This document shows, piece by piece, positions 1-14,470 of a stretch of 64,000 nt of DNA; within the stretch, counting starts at the first letter, position 1; every line of letters starts with the position of its first letter. Location of the stretch: NCBI GenBank assembly GCA_030549205.1, contig JAUKTV010000001.1, forward strand, positions 3,534,001 to 3,598,000, given 5' to 3'. Below the pieces are notes generated by a model. That model searched no databases, was not told the origin of the DNA, and saw nothing but the letters and a program-made list of their open reading frames with translations. Source of the stretch: Apiosordaria backusii (lineage: Eukaryota; Ascomycota; Sordariomycetes; Sordariales; Lasiosphaeriaceae). Both the position numbers and the translations under genes were made by a program.

Positions 1-3000
1 TTAAATTATAATAAAGGAACCTCTATAGAGAATACTATTTCTTAAACTTCTACTAATTTACAGGCTTTTTAATAAACTTTAACGTTAAGTTCTTTAATAT
101 AGTTAGCTAGCTTATATTAACCAGTATCGACCTTTAAACTATAAATTAAGTAAATCAATACCTATAGGCTATAAAAAAGAGCTTTCTATAGTAAGCTAAA
201 AGGTAATAAAGTACTATATAGACTGTTAGAACGTTAAGTTAAAATATAGATACTATTAACTTAAGCTTTTTAATAATAAACTTACTAAAAAACAATATAT
301 TTTAGCCTCTATTACCGTTAAAGATATAGCCTATAGAAGTAGAAAAGGCCCTTATAAAGGCATTAAAAGAAGGTTTTTTTAAATAAAAAGCTTAAAAGTA
401 ATAGTAATAGTAGCCTTAATAGCCTTAGTAACTCTTTCTAAAAGAAAAAGAAGAAAGGCTTTAAAAGGCCTAAAGGCTTTAAAAAAAGACCTAAAGCTAA
501 AGATTTATTTACCTATATAGTAAGCTCTTACAATTTAGCTTTAAAGGTCTTTAAAGACTTAGTAATAAAGGTACTTATATAGTGTCTATAGAGCCTACCA
601 AAGGCATTAAAAGCATTAAAGGTAAGGCCTTAATAGTACTTTCTTTAAAGGATACCTTTTTATATAATACTAAATTTACTAACTATATTATTAATAGTCG
701 AAAATAGTTTACTAACTATAAGCTTAATAATAGCTTATTAAAGACAATTTATATAAAAGAGGGTCCTTTAATACTTAAAGGCTTTAGAACTGCTATATTT
801 ATAGTACTTTTATAAAAAGAACCCTCTAAATATACTAAGCTTAAGTTTAAAAATACTTTATATATTTTTCAGTTTAATATTAACCTTTTTAATAGTATAT
901 TATATTATAAGGTTAGCGGTTAGGTTAAAAAGAAAGTACTATATAGGCTTAATAAGGCCCCAATAGCGATATTCGATTTTAAGGCTTTAGGCTTCTTTTT
1001 AAAATTATAGAAGGTAAAGAGGCCTATTATTTACTATAATATAAGTTTTAACGTTATTAGTTAAAAGCAAAAATTAATAGTAAAGCTTTTTAATAGGCTC
1101 TTATTTTAAAAGGATAACTATTTAAAGGTCGATTTAGACCTTTAAAGGCCTAATAATAGGCCTATAAAGTTAAATAGCAATAGCGCTATTAGCTTTAATT
1201 TAAACGTTTAAAAGGTAAAGCCCTATAAGCTTAGAGGGTTTAAGTTTGGCTATAAAGAAGGCTATAGTTAAGGTAGAATTAAAAGAATAAAGCTTTATTA
1301 GCTTATAGAAGGCCTTAATAGCTTCAGTAATCCCGGTTTTAAAAGATTTAATTAAGGTAGACCTATTAAAAAGCTCTATTGGTCTATAGAAGGCTTTAAT
1401 AGTTTAGGTAATCTCGGCTTATTTAATTAAAAAGAGTCTTAGGAGGGCTGTATATTTAGGAAGGTTATTAAAAATATCCTTAATACTACTGTAAACTACT
1501 ATAGTAAATTGCTTTAAATAGTATTAAAATAGTATATTAAGCTAGGTTATATAGACCTAATATTACTAAAAAAGACCAATAAAATTACTATTAAGCTTTT
1601 AAACTTAGATTAAATAAAAGAAGTAGATTTTTAATACTTAGCTTATAATAAAGCTAAGGCAGTAAGAAGGCTTTAACTTTCTACTATTCTAGACTTACCT
1701 AAGGTTTTAGGTTCTATTAAAGGCGACATTTTTAAAATTAAGCCTATATTTTATAATAGGCTTTCTATAGTGTTAATTTTAATAGACTGAAAATCCCAGT
1801 TTAAATAGGCCTTTTATTTACTAAATATTAAAGGACTAACTATATTAAACATTATTAAAGGCTTTTTTAAAGGCCTAAAGAATTGCTATAATTAGTACCT
1901 TATCTATTTTTATTATAATAGTAAGAAGAAAATTAACTATAAATTATAGGCTTAGTTTTCTATTAAAGGCATTGAATTTTCTACTTTTAGGCTCTATATT
2001 TATAAATAAAATAGCCTAATTAAACGCTTTATTAAAGTGTTTTTAAACTGATTATAGACTATAATAGTATTATTATAGCTTTCTTAATACTTATAGTACT
2101 ATATAGCGCTTATAGTATTTAAATTAATTAACTATATAGTAATTAATAATAGGGACTTAACTTTCTATTAAATACTCTATAATAAATTAAAGCCTTTCCT
2201 TTTCTATAAACTAGACTTAAGCTAGTTTAAGGCTATAGGCTTTTTTATAAAGCTTCTTATTTTTATTAAAAAAAGGTCTAAAGTTTTAAAACTATAGGCC
2301 TATATAGAGTTTAATAAACTATTGGCTATTTTTAAAAGTAAGACTTACTAAGTATAAATACCGGTTAAAAAGGCTATAGTAAAATCTTCCTTTATAAATA
2401 TAGTAGATAAACCTACTGTAATTTAAAGTATTACTACTATTTTAAAAAGGGATTTAGGTTAAAGAAAGGTAGAGCTATTATAATTAGTAAATAAAGATAG
2501 CGACCTATACTTTAAATATAACTTAGTCGGCCGATTAAGTTTGTAAATTAGCTAATAAGCTAATATTGAAAAATTCTTTTATAGTAAGCCAATTAGTAAG
2601 CTTACTATTTAAAAGGCTATAATTAATAATAACTTAAAGCTTTTTAATAGGCCTATTATATGCTTTAAAGTTAGTTTAAAACCTTCTATTAAAGACTACT
2701 TACTAATGGAAATAGAAGAACTATATTTAAGTATAGGTAAAGATATTAAAATAGATATTAGCTAATTTATTAAATTAATATTAAGTAAGGTTAAGGCCTA
2801 TTATTATAAAATATTTAGAGGTCCTTTTAGTATTAGTTTATTACTTTAAATATTAAAATAAATACTAAAAAACCTTGAAAAATCCTACTAATTAAAAGCT
2901 ATATATAGTAAATTTAAGTAAATAGTTAATTAAAGAACCTTTAAATTCCTTTCTTAAAGCGCTCTTTTTAAAGACTGTACATTACTAACTAGTAGGTTAG

Positions 3001-4717
3001 TACTATATAAAAAAACTGATAAAGAAAATAGGCTTTTAAAGTTTAAGGTTAAGCTAATTATTAAAGGATTTTTATAAAAGAAAGGCTTGGATTTTATAAA
3101 GACCTTTGCCTTTACTATTATACTATTTACTTAATATATACTATTAACTATAGTAGCTTTATTAAATTAGGAAATAAAGTAGATCGATTTTATAGAGGCA
3201 TTTCTTAATAGCTATTTAAAAGAAGAGAATTATATAGCTATATTTAAAGGCTTTTATAAGTTTTACTAATTAGTAAACTTAACTATTAAAGTCAAACTAT
3301 ATAGGCAAGGCTTTAAATTTAAAACTAGTTAAATAAATTTTTTTTTTTAAAGCTTTATATAGCTTAAAATAAAGCCCTAAACTTTAATAAACTAAACTTA
3401 TTAAGCTATTAAAAGAAAAGGGTTTTATAGTGCTAATTTTTAACTTTACTATCTTTTATAATCCTAAGGTTAGGATTTTTATAATAACCTATGTTAATAA
3501 TTATTTAATTATAAGCTTTAATAAAGCCTATATTTAATAGCTTAAGAAAAGCTTAAATAAGGTTTACTTAATAGAAGATAGAAGGCTAGCTTCCTTCTTT
3601 TTAAAGGTTTAAATAATAAAGGATAAGTATCGCTTCCTTCTATAGCTTAACTAAGCTTAATATATAGAGGAAGTAATTAAGACCTTTAACTTTAAAAATA
3701 GCTATAAAATATTAATTCCCTTATAATCTAAAATAGTAACTTAATATAAGGACCTTAAATTAAAAAGAAGCCCTATAAGTAAGTTAAATTATATACTATT
3801 TTAGTATATAGTAGGTATTATAATATATTTAATAACTTAAATAAGGCCTAATATTGCTTTTATAATATAGTAGCTTTTAAAAAGTATATAGTAATTTACT
3901 ATAATAAGCCTAAATACCGTTAAAAACCTTTTAAAGTATTTAAATAGTATAGAGAATTTAATAATTGCCTATAGTTATACTATTAGATTTATTAAAAAAG
4001 AGGGTACTATAGTACTTATAGGCTTTATAAATTCAGACTTTATAGGGGACTTAAAGGACTTAAAATCTACCTATAGCTTTATATTTAAAGTAGCCGGAGG
4101 CCCTATAAGCTAGAAATTAAAGAAGGCCAATACTATAAGCCTCTTTACTTTAAAGACTAAAACCGATATACTTACTAAAGCTATTTATAAAGCTTTATAA
4201 ATTAAAGAGGTTTATAAAAAGTTAAAGTATACTTTAATAGGCTTTACCTTTCTATATAATAATAATACTAGCTCTATAATTACTGTCTATAACCTAGCTC
4301 TTTATAATTATACTAAGTATATATTATTACAATATTATTAAGTTAAAAAGTAAGTTAGGGTATTATAAGTTATTATTAATTACTTAGATATTAAATAAAT
4401 GCTGGTTAATAGGCTAATTAAACTACTAGTTAGTTTAAAATTCAAGACCTTTATAGGTCTTTTAGGCTTAAGGAATAGGCCTATAGAGGAAAAGTTAATA
4501 GAAGAATAGATTAAGAAACCACCTTCCTTATATTTAATTTTCCTTTATAATTTAACTTATAAAAGTAATTGCTTAACGCTTAAATATATAGACCTTAATA
4601 CCTTATATACCTTATATTTTAGTTTTTAATTAGCTAGTTAGTTTATTAATTTTAGCTTACTATAGTAGGCCTTAAATTTAAATCTAAGCTTACTATTTAC
4701 TATAAAGAGAGGAGGGG
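1..4717 (+). mobile_element. Copia-1 copy A, internal region (5' end outside window, RIP-inactivated)
   Basis: Remains of the gag-pol region of a Ty1/copia LTR retrotransposon. Reading through stops that sit at former Gln/Trp codons, the plus strand gives copia reverse transcriptase: a KARLV-type block near 3040-3070 (KVKLIIKGF), the VDF.EAFLN block near 3180-3215 (read as IDFIEAFLN) and the YVDD box near 3487-3510, now TYVNNYLI because both catalytic Asp codons read Asn after G-to-A change. RNase H follows near 4050-4130 (LKSTYSF...PISQKLKK). Integrase-derived sequence lies roughly at 1780-2350. Aligned with copy B, window base 1 matches about base 6345, so roughly 0.8 kb of internal sequence and the 5' LTR lie left of the window. 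A purine tract (4707-4717) directly precedes the 3' LTR. Not functional. Confidence 0.9.
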
Positions 4718-5550
4718 TGTTAAACTAGGTCCCTATAAGGCCTAAGTTTACAGTAGGTAGCTACTATTATATTATATAGTAAAAGTTTAAGTTAAAAAGC
4801 TTATCTATTAGTTATTTAGTATTTACCTAGCACCTTACTTTACTATAAGGCTATTTAAAGGCCTATATTCTGCTAACCAGTAAGCTAAACTGTCTGTAAT
4901 TTTATATTTAGATTATTAAGGCCTCTACTGTAGGCAGTATAAGTGGCCTAACCTTAACCCTATATTAACCTATACTTTAAGTTAAAAGTACTTGGTTTTA
5001 TAGCCCTTTTATATAACTGTAAGTCGATTTTTAGAAAGCTATAAACTATATTAACTTAGCTGCCTATAAGACCTATAGCTAACTATTAGGTTAGCTAAAT
5101 TGGCTAAAAATTAGTAGGCTTATAGTTAAGTAAGTATATTATTACTATATTAAATTATAGGCCTATAGGCCCTATAGGTTAGAAGCTATAGAAAGCTTAG
5201 TAAGTGGTTTATAGGATTTAGTAAACCTTAGGGTTAATTAAGTTGTACTTTAATCTATCTGCCTATTGGGGTATGCAAGGTACTGTATATTAGTCAGTAG
5301 GTATATAGTAAAGGTCGAGTATAATCCCTACTATAGAGATTATTATAGTAGATTTATAAAAGGCTAACACTATAATACAATTGTTTACCCACTATATTTC
5401 TATTCTACAGTACCTATAAGGTACTGTATTCTAGTACCCTAGCACTGAACTATAGGTATTACGCGTAAGACTTCCGCTGTACTGTGAGCTAGTGTATGAG
5501 CACTAATTACAGGGCCCTTAGGCCTGTAATTGGCCATACCTATTCCAATA
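4718..5550 (+). repeat. Copia-1 LTR between copies A and B
   Basis: 833-bp LTR beginning TGTTAAACTAGG and ending CCTATTCCAATA (originally ...CAACA before C-to-T change). The same sequence recurs at 23392-24225 and 28050-28883. It follows the purine tract of copy A and is followed directly by internal sequence of copy B, so one LTR serves as 3' LTR of A and 5' LTR of B. The last 150 bp or so are less mutated than the rest. Confidence 0.88.
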
Positions 5551-8500
5551 ACTATTAATAATTACAGTACTTTACTATATAAAATAAAGCCTATTCTTTA
5601 AGGCTTTTAAGTACTATTGACTTAGCCCTCTTACTATATAAGCAAACTATAATTAAAGCCTTAGTTAAAAACGGTATTAAGCTAAGGTCTTAAAGCCTTA
5701 TAGGACATTCTAACAGTAAGTATACTAAGCCCTCTATAGATTTAAAAATATAAGATATTAAGTCCGGGTAAGGTTTTTTAAAAGGAAAGAATCAGTAGAT
5801 TCTTACTATATATAGGCCTTTACTATTTAATTAAGAAAGTAAAAGGCTTAAATTTAACAGTTATAAAGTACTGTAATTAAAGCAATAAAGTAAATTAAGC
5901 TCCTAATAGCAGTTTAAAGCGCTTTAAAATAGCCTAAAGCTACTATAATCATTTCTTTAATAGTAGTTAAAGCTATATATTTAAAAGCTATAGTAGCCTA
6001 TTAACTAAAGCTTAAGGTTAATAGTAATTCCGTTAGAGTCCTTTATATTACTATAGCTATTAAGATAATTAAAAAGGTCTATAAATTCTCTACTAACTAA
6101 AGGCTTATAAGCCCTGAGAATTTCGATCTATAGAAATAAGGCTTAAATATTATACTATATACTATCGATATAGCTACTTTTATAGAGGACTTTACTATAG
6201 TAGCCTACTAAAGTAATGCTAAATAGGCCCTATAGTTAATATTACTTTAAAATAGTATAGCTTTAAACCTTTAAGCTTCTATTTTATAGTAAATAAGCCC
6301 TATTAAAGCCTATAAATTATTTATTTAAAGGTATTTTTATAATACTAAATTACAATAAAAAAACTTCTATAGAAAATACTATTTTTTAAACTTTTACCAA
6401 TTTACAGGCTTTTTAATAAACTTCAATGCTAAGTTCTTTAACGTAATTAACTAACTTATACTAACTGGCATTAACTTCTAGACTATAAATTAAGTAAATT
6501 AATACCTATAGGCTATAAAAAAAAGCTTTTTATAGTAAGCTAAAAGGTAATAAAGCGCTATATAGACTATTAAAATACTAGGCTAAAATATAAATACTAT
6601 TAACCTAAGCTTCTTAATAATAGACCTATTAAAAAAATAGTGTATTCTAACCTTTACTATTATTAAAGGTATAGCCTATAAAAGTAAAGAAGGCTTTTAT
6701 AAAGGTATTAAAAAGAAGGTTTTTTTAAATAAGAAGCTTAAAAGTAATAGCAATAGTAGCCTTATTAGCCTTAATAGCTTTCCTTAAAAGAAAAAGAAGA
6801 AAGGCTTTAAAAGACTTAAAGTCCTTAAAAAAAGGCCTAAGGCTAAAGATTCGTTTACCTATATAATAAGCTTCTATAACCTGGCTTTAAAGGTCTTTAA
6901 AGACTTTAATAATAACGATAGTAATAAAGGTATTTATATAGTATCTATAAAGTCTGCTAAAGGTACTAAAAGTACTAAAGGTAAGGCCTTAATAGTACTT
7001 TCTTTAAAGGATATCCTTTTATATAATATTAAGTTTATTAACTATATTATTAACAGTTAAAAATAGTTTATTAACTATAGGCCTAATAATAGCTTATTAA
7101 GGATAATTTTTATAGAAAGGAGTCCTCTAACGTTTAAAGGCTTTAAAACTGCAATATTTATAGTGCTTTTATAGAAAGAACCTTTTAAATATACTAAGCT
7201 TAAGTTTAAAAATGCTTTATATATTCTTTAGTTTAATATTAACCTTTTTAATAGTATACTATATTATAAAACTAGCGGTTAGGTTAAAAAAAAGGTACTA
7301 TAGAGGCCTAATAAGGCCCCAATAGTAGTATTCGATTTTAAAGCTTTAGGCTTTTTTTTAAAATTATAGAAGGTAGAAAGGCCTATTATTTACTATAACG
7401 TAAGTTTTAACGTTATTAGTTGAAAGTAAAAATTAATAGTAGAGCTTTTTTATAGGCCTTTATCTTAAAAGGATAGCTATTTGAAGCTTAATTTAAACCT
7501 TTAAAAGCTTAATAATAAGCCTATAAAGCCGAATAGCAATAGTGCTATTAGCTTTAATTTAAATGTTTAAAAGGTAAAGCCCTATAGGCTTAAGAGGTTT
7601 AAGTAAGGCTATAAGGAAGGCTATAGCCAAAGTATACTTAAAAGAATAGAGCTCTATTAGCCTATAGAAAGCCTTAATGGCTTAAATAACCCCGGTTTTA
7701 AAAGATCTAATTAAAATAGACCTATTAAAAAGCTCTATTAGCTTAAAGAAGGCCCTAATAGTTTAAGTAATCCCGGCCTACTTAATTAAAAAGAGGCTTA
7801 AGGGAGCTATATACTTAAGGAAGCTATTAAAAATATCCCCAATATTACTATAGACTACTATAGTAAATTACTTTAAGTAGTATTAAAATAGTATATTAGG
7901 CTAGGTTATATAGGCTTAATATTACTAAAAAAGACTAGTAAAATTACTACTAGGCTTTTAAACTTAGATTAAATAAAAAAAGTAGATTTTCAATACTTAG
8001 CCTATAATAAAGTTAAAGTAATAAAAAGGCTTTAATTTTCTACTATTCTAGACTTACTTAAGGTCTTAGGTTCTATTAAAGGCGATACTTTTAAAATTAA
8101 GTCTATACTTTATAATAAACTTCCTATAGTGTTAATTTTAATAGACTAAAAATCCCAGTTTAAGTAAGCCTTTTATTTACTAAACGTTAAAAGACTAACT
8201 ATATTAAGCGTTATAAAAGGCTTTTTTAAAGGCTTAAAGAATCGCTATAACCGGTACCTTATTTATTTCTATTACAATAGTAGGAAAGAAATTAATTATA
8301 AATTATAGGTTTAGTTTTCTATTAAAAGTATTGAATTTTCTACTTTTAAGCCTTATATTTATAAGTAAAATAGCCTAATTAAACGTTCTATTAAAGTATT
8401 TTTAAACTAGTTATAGGCTATAATAGTATTATTATAGCTTTTTTAATATTTATAGTGCTATATAGTACTTATAGTATTTAAACTAGTTAACTATATAGTA

Positions 8501-9390
8501 GTTAATAATAGGGACCTTACTTTCTACTAAACATTCTATAATAAATTAAAGCCTTTCCTTTCTTATAAGTTAGATTTAAGCCGGTTTAAGGCTATAGGCT
8601 TTTCTATAGAGCTTCTTATTTTTACTAAAAAAAGGTTTAGAGTTTTAAAGCTATAGGCCTATATAAAGCTTAATAAGCTCTTGGCTGTCTTTAAAAGTAA
8701 AACCTATTAAGTATAAATACTAGCTAAAAGGGCAATAGTAAAATCTTTCTTTATTAATATAGTAGACAAGCCTATTATAATTTAAAGTATTACTGCCATT
8801 TTAAAACGGGATTTAAGCTAAAGGGAGGTAGAGCTATTATAATTATAGTTAGTAAATAAAGATAGCGACTTATACCTTAAATACAATTTAGCCAGCCAGT
8901 TAAGTTTAGAAATTAACTAACAGGCTAATACTGAAAAATTCTCTAATAGTAAGCTAATTAATAGGCCTACTATAATTTAAAAAGCTATAATCGATAGTAG
9001 CTTAAAGCCTTTTAATAGGCCTATTATAGGCTTTAAAGCCAGTTTAAAACCCTTTATTAAAGACTATTTACCAATGGAAGTAGAAGAACTATACTTAAAT
9101 GTAAGTAAAGATATTAAAATAGATACTAGCTAATTTATTAAATTAATATTAACTAAAGCTAAGGTCTATTACTATAGGGTCTTTAAGGGTCTTTTTAATA
9201 CTAATTTATTACTTTAAATACTAAAATAAATGCTAAAGAACCTTAAAAAATCCTATTAATTAGAGGCTATATATAGTAAATTTAGGTAAATAGTTAATTA
9301 AAAAATCTTTAAGTTCTTTCCTTAAAGTGCTTTTTTTAAAAACTGTATATTATTAATTAGTAAGTTAGTACTATATAAAAAGACTGATAA
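5551..9390 (+). mobile_element. Copia-1 copy B, 5' part of internal region
   Basis: Same family and orientation as copy A; from about 6345 it runs collinear with window positions 1-3020 at high identity, differing mainly by C/T and G/A changes. It carries the gag, protease and integrase portions and stops just before the reverse transcriptase, at the sequence AGACTGATAA (9381-9390), where a Gypsy element is inserted. The reading resumes at 21689 after the insertion. No primer binding site could be recognised just after the LTR. Frame broken by many RIP stops. Confidence 0.87.
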
Positions 9391-9583
9391 TGATACGAAA
9401 AGCTTGGGCATTATGTTGTGTATAGGTATGTATAACCTGTGTAGGCATTATATTATGTATAGGTATGTATAACCTATAGAGGATACTAAAATAGCTTATT
9501 AGCACTAGCCTTTTCTTCTTAATAATCAATTCAATGTAATTAATTTAATACTTATTATTATTACGCTATCCGTTTCTATATTA
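9391..9583 (+). repeat. Gypsy 5' LTR
   Basis: 193 bp, starts TGATACGAAAAGC and ends CTATATTA. The outer (left) edge keeps its C and G bases; the inner edge has lost the terminal CA. Contains a 37-bp direct duplication (9407-9443 and 9444-9480). Differences from the 3' LTR are essentially C/T and G/A transitions. Confidence 0.92.
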
Positions 9584-11999
9584 ATAGTAGCTACGACCTT
9601 TTTTTAACTATCTCTATAATTAAATATTAAGTTACTTACTTTAAATTTTACTAAATGCTCTATTTACCTACCTCCCTCCTTCGAATATAAATACCTTATT
9701 TATTTACTTACTTTCCTTTAAAAACAAATACCTTATTTATTTAAATATACCTATATTAATAAATAGCCTGTTCGCTTTTATCTTATTACGCTAGTAATAG
9801 ATAATAATTAATATTAAATCGATAACCTGTTAATTTAATAGATAGCTATTTAAATGGCCTCCGATAATCTGCCTATTACTATTTATCCTAATACTTCGTT
9901 TAACAATACGTTAATTATTTTAATATTATAATTAAATTATACTATACCTCTATATATCTTAGCTTATTTAATAAAATACTATATTAATTCTTAATAATTT
10001 ATCTATCGATTAGTTAAAGCTTACCTTCTATTAATAAGCTAAATAGAAAAAGTATGCTAATAATAAGTATATAGTAAGAAGCCTTATATAAATTAGCTAA
10101 ACTAGAAAAGACCTAGCTATTTATATATTTAATATTAACTTAAAATATACCTTATAGATTAATTTAAATATTAGTATCTTTAACTTACTAGAAATACTAA
10201 AGGATTAAAATAGCTACATTCTATTTATTAAGTTTCTAATTAAATTCTATAAACGTAAAAACCTCCTTAAACTATTTACAGTATAGGAAATAGTTATAAA
10301 ATATATAAAGAATTAAGCTATCGCCGCTTTAGCCGATTTAATATACTATATTATTAAAGGCCTTAAGTAGATTTAATATTAAGTTCTTTAATTATAACTA
10401 AATACCTTACTACTATTATTAAAATCCTCTATAGAAGTATTAGATAACAATTAAGCTAATAATTAAACTAAATAAGTTAATAAATAGACTAATTAACTAT
10501 TAAATAAACCGTTAACAACCCTATTAAGTATACCTTTTAATTAGATAATATAGGCCAATATAGTATACCTATTAAGTTACTTACTATTTCTTTAATAGGA
10601 TATTTCAATTAACTTCAAATCTTTATTTATTAAATTACTAAGCTTACCATTATAAATAGCAGTTTCAAATAAATAGTCTAATATTTTCTTTAAAATATAT
10701 AACCTATAGTTTAAATTACTAAATAGCCTATTTAAACAATTAACTTTAATCAAACTATTAACCTTACTATTACCTACTTATTTTTAACATTAAATAGTAC
10801 CTCTTTATTAAAAATATATAAAAGAATAGCCTATTAAACTTTTATATACCTTATTGTTAATAAAATAAAACGCTAACCTTACTAAATGCTTACTTTTACT
10901 TAAATCCTTAATAACTAATATTACCTATATACTTAACCGACTAATCTTTTAATAAATACTATAGCCTTTAAAGAAACTACCCTTTAAACTATTAATATTA
11001 TTAAACTTATAACTATAATAATATCCAATATTACCACTATTATCTTATTTAAACTTACGACCTTTATCTTTAATATAAATACTATAATAAATACCCTATA
11101 TATTAAGTATATACTTATAAAACACTTCTATTCTTTTATAAAGTAATAACTTTAAAAAACCTTAAAGTAATTTATTATATAACTATTGGTTATTTTAATA
11201 GTCTATTAATATTTTAAGCTAAAATCACTAATATAGACTGTTAATATAATTAAAATATAATTTAATACTAATGCTTATAAAAAACCTTATTAAATAATTT
11301 AACCTTTTACTTTATAATTAAAAAGCTATAATAATTAAATTAAAAGACAATATACCGATCTTACTTAAAAATAAAATACTAATTCTACTAATTTACCTAT
11401 AATATATAAATATACTATTTAAAAATTTACAATTTTAAAGCTACTAAAAGTAATTGAATTTAATATTAGAATTTATTCGATCTTTAGAATTAGTTAGCTG
11501 GTTAAATGCCCTATCTAATTTTCCAACTATTTTTTTAAATAATCTATATATTAAAAATAAAGTAAAAGTATTTAATAGAATAATTAGTCGATACTAAATA
11601 CTTAATTTACATTCCTCTACTTTATATTAATAATATAATTAATAAACTATTAATAATACTAACTAAATAATCTAAGACTAAAGATTATTTTAGGATTTAG
11701 TAATGCCGGCTTTAAAGGTAAGTAGCCGAAGTTTTAATATTAAAAGATAAGTAAGAATAGAAAATAAATAAAAAGTTAAATAAGGAATTAAGTAGAAAGT
11801 TAAAGGTAAAGGCAATTAAAGTAATATATATAAAGGTAAATAAAGTAATAAATATAATAATAGATTTAAAAATAGAGTTAAGGATAGAGTTAGTAATAAA
11901 AGTAAAGGTCTATATAACTTATTTCGATAGTTAAATCCTACTATAGTAATAGAGCTATTTAAGTATTTAATTAAAGTAATTAAATAAAATAATATTAAC
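9584..11999. other. Gypsy leader / upstream region, no domain recognised
   Basis: About 2.4 kb between the 5' LTR and the first gag-like sequence. Very TA-rich with stops in all frames. The bases just after the LTR (ATAGTAGCTACGACC) are where a primer binding site would lie, but I cannot name the tRNA. No protein domain is recognisable. Long for a gypsy leader; part may be another eroded insertion. Confidence 0.5.
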
Positions 12000-14470
12000 A
12001 ATTTATTATATTAATAATAAAAATAAGTAATATAAAGACTTATTAGTTAAAAGTTTTAGAATATTAGATACTTCTGCTTTACTGATTATAATAATAATAA
12101 TAAAAAGACAATTAAGGAAGGTAGATATTAAGTCTTTAAAATAGTCAAACTATTTATCAATTTAATTAAAGATATAGTAATAAACTTAGTAAAAAGAGAT
12201 ATACTTAAAGAGGAAATCCACTTATTATTATATAGTAGTATAGTAAAGTAATATATATATAAGCTTTTTAAGTAGAATAGAAAGTTTCTTAAAGAAAATA
12301 TAGAGTATTAAGTATATATTCTATTAAACTGCTTTAATATATCCCGATATATTACTATTTAGAAGTTTCTTAAATATATATATATTAGGGAGTTAATAAA
12401 ATAAAGTAAGCTAATCGGAGAATATATAATAATAAAAGTATAACTTATTAAAGCTATTAAGATCTATAATATAAATTAAATTAAGGATTAAATTTTTAAC
12501 GGTATTTATTTTAGCCTATACTAACTTCTTTAGCCTTTTAAATAGAAGTTACTATCTTAATACCTTATTTATCTCGATAGTAAAGCTAAATATTATATTA
12601 AAATAGTCTAACTTGCTTTACTATTCTATAAGAATCGACTTTTTATAGTTAATATAGCGTTGGAGATCTATATTTATAATGCTAAAGCTATTAAAAGAAG
12701 AAATCTTAATTTAATATATTTCAATTTTAATAATTGTATTAAAATACGTTAACTTAAAAAGGGCAATTAACGTAATAGTAATACTTATAGTAATTTTTAT
12801 AATTATATTTAATATAATAATTCTAGTAATTATAATAATTATTAATATAATAGGAATTATTCTTTTATTAGAAATTTTTTCCTTTATAGAAACTTTTTTT
12901 TATATAGACTTTATTTACTTAATAGAAACTATTTTCAGTCTTTTAAATGCAATGGCTGTCGATTTAAGTATATTAATAAAGGTAAGTAAAAATACTGTTA
13001 ATATTTTAATAGAGGCTACTATAGAATATATTATTAAGTTAGAAATACCGTTAGTAGTTATTAAGTTAATAAGTAATATATTACTTTAAATAACTTTAAT
13101 AGTGCTAATTAAAAAAGAGATCTTTAGAAATTTGGTTTTTTATTACTAAATAAGTAGGATAAAGACTATATAATAAATTATAGTTTAAATAAAAAGCCTA
13201 TTAACGCTAATAATAACAATATATTTACTTACCTTTTTATATTAACTAAAAGTAATAAATATATTAATTACTAATAGACTTAAATTAAAATCTCTTATAA
13301 AGGCAATAAATAGTAATATAAATACTATAGTAAGATCTTTTTAAACTATATTAAGCTACTGTTGTATATATATTTAGCATATTATAGTTTATAGAAAAAA
13401 CCTAATAGGCTATTTAAAAAGGATAAGCTATTTTAACTTTTATTATAGCTATATATTAAATATATTAAATTCGATTTAAATACCCTTTTAAAGCCTTAAG
13501 TAAAGAAGACGTTTAAGTTAGTAAAAGCTAGCTTACTTTAAAAATCAGCTTTAAAATTTTACAAACTATCTTTTTTTAAAAATTAATAAAAGCCTTAATA
13601 TCCTACTTTAAAAATAGACTATATTTATATTGTATAATTATTTATTTTAAAATAAGTTATCGATATTAGACTAACCTTTTATAAGTTAAAGCTATAGTTT
13701 ATTAGGAATTTCTATTATTAAATACTAACGTAAGTAACTCTATAAAATAATTAATTAACGGTATATTTAAATATAGGTTATTTTATAGTTATAATAAATA
13801 AAGCCTAGCTTAAATAGATATACTTTAATGTAAAGATTAAGTAAAGAATTAACAAACTATAAAAGGAATTGCTAAAAGGTCAGACCTTTTAAATATAATA
13901 GATATTAATATATATATCTTTAATATAATTAATGGCCTACCTTATATTAGTAAGTTTCTAGTTTATACCTTATTAACCTTTGGATTAGTTTTAAATATAC
14001 TGCTTAGTATAGATTTTTTAGAAGCTAATGGAATATATATTGACTATACTATTAAGCTAGTTATATTCGATATATATAAAGGTATAAATACTATGTTTAA
14101 ATTAGTAATTAAATATACTTTAGTATCTTGAAAAGTAGTAGTAAAAGATCGGATATTTATTTTACCTTAAACTACTATATCGGTTTAAGTCTTATATTAG
14201 AATCTCCTTAAAATAGATAAAAGGGACTATATATTTTATATAGAGCTAAATAGAGCTTACAATATAACTTTTAATAATAGCTTTCTATATATTATCTTTA
14301 TAATTAACGATATTAACTAGCTGATAGTAATATATTGCTATTAATGTATTAGTAAAATTGAGGAATATATAAAAGATAAATATATAATAGCGTTATAAAA
14401 GAAAAGTACTTTTATTAATATAGTATCGGAAATAAGCTTAAGTAATAAGTTTAAATTACTTAAGGTTCAG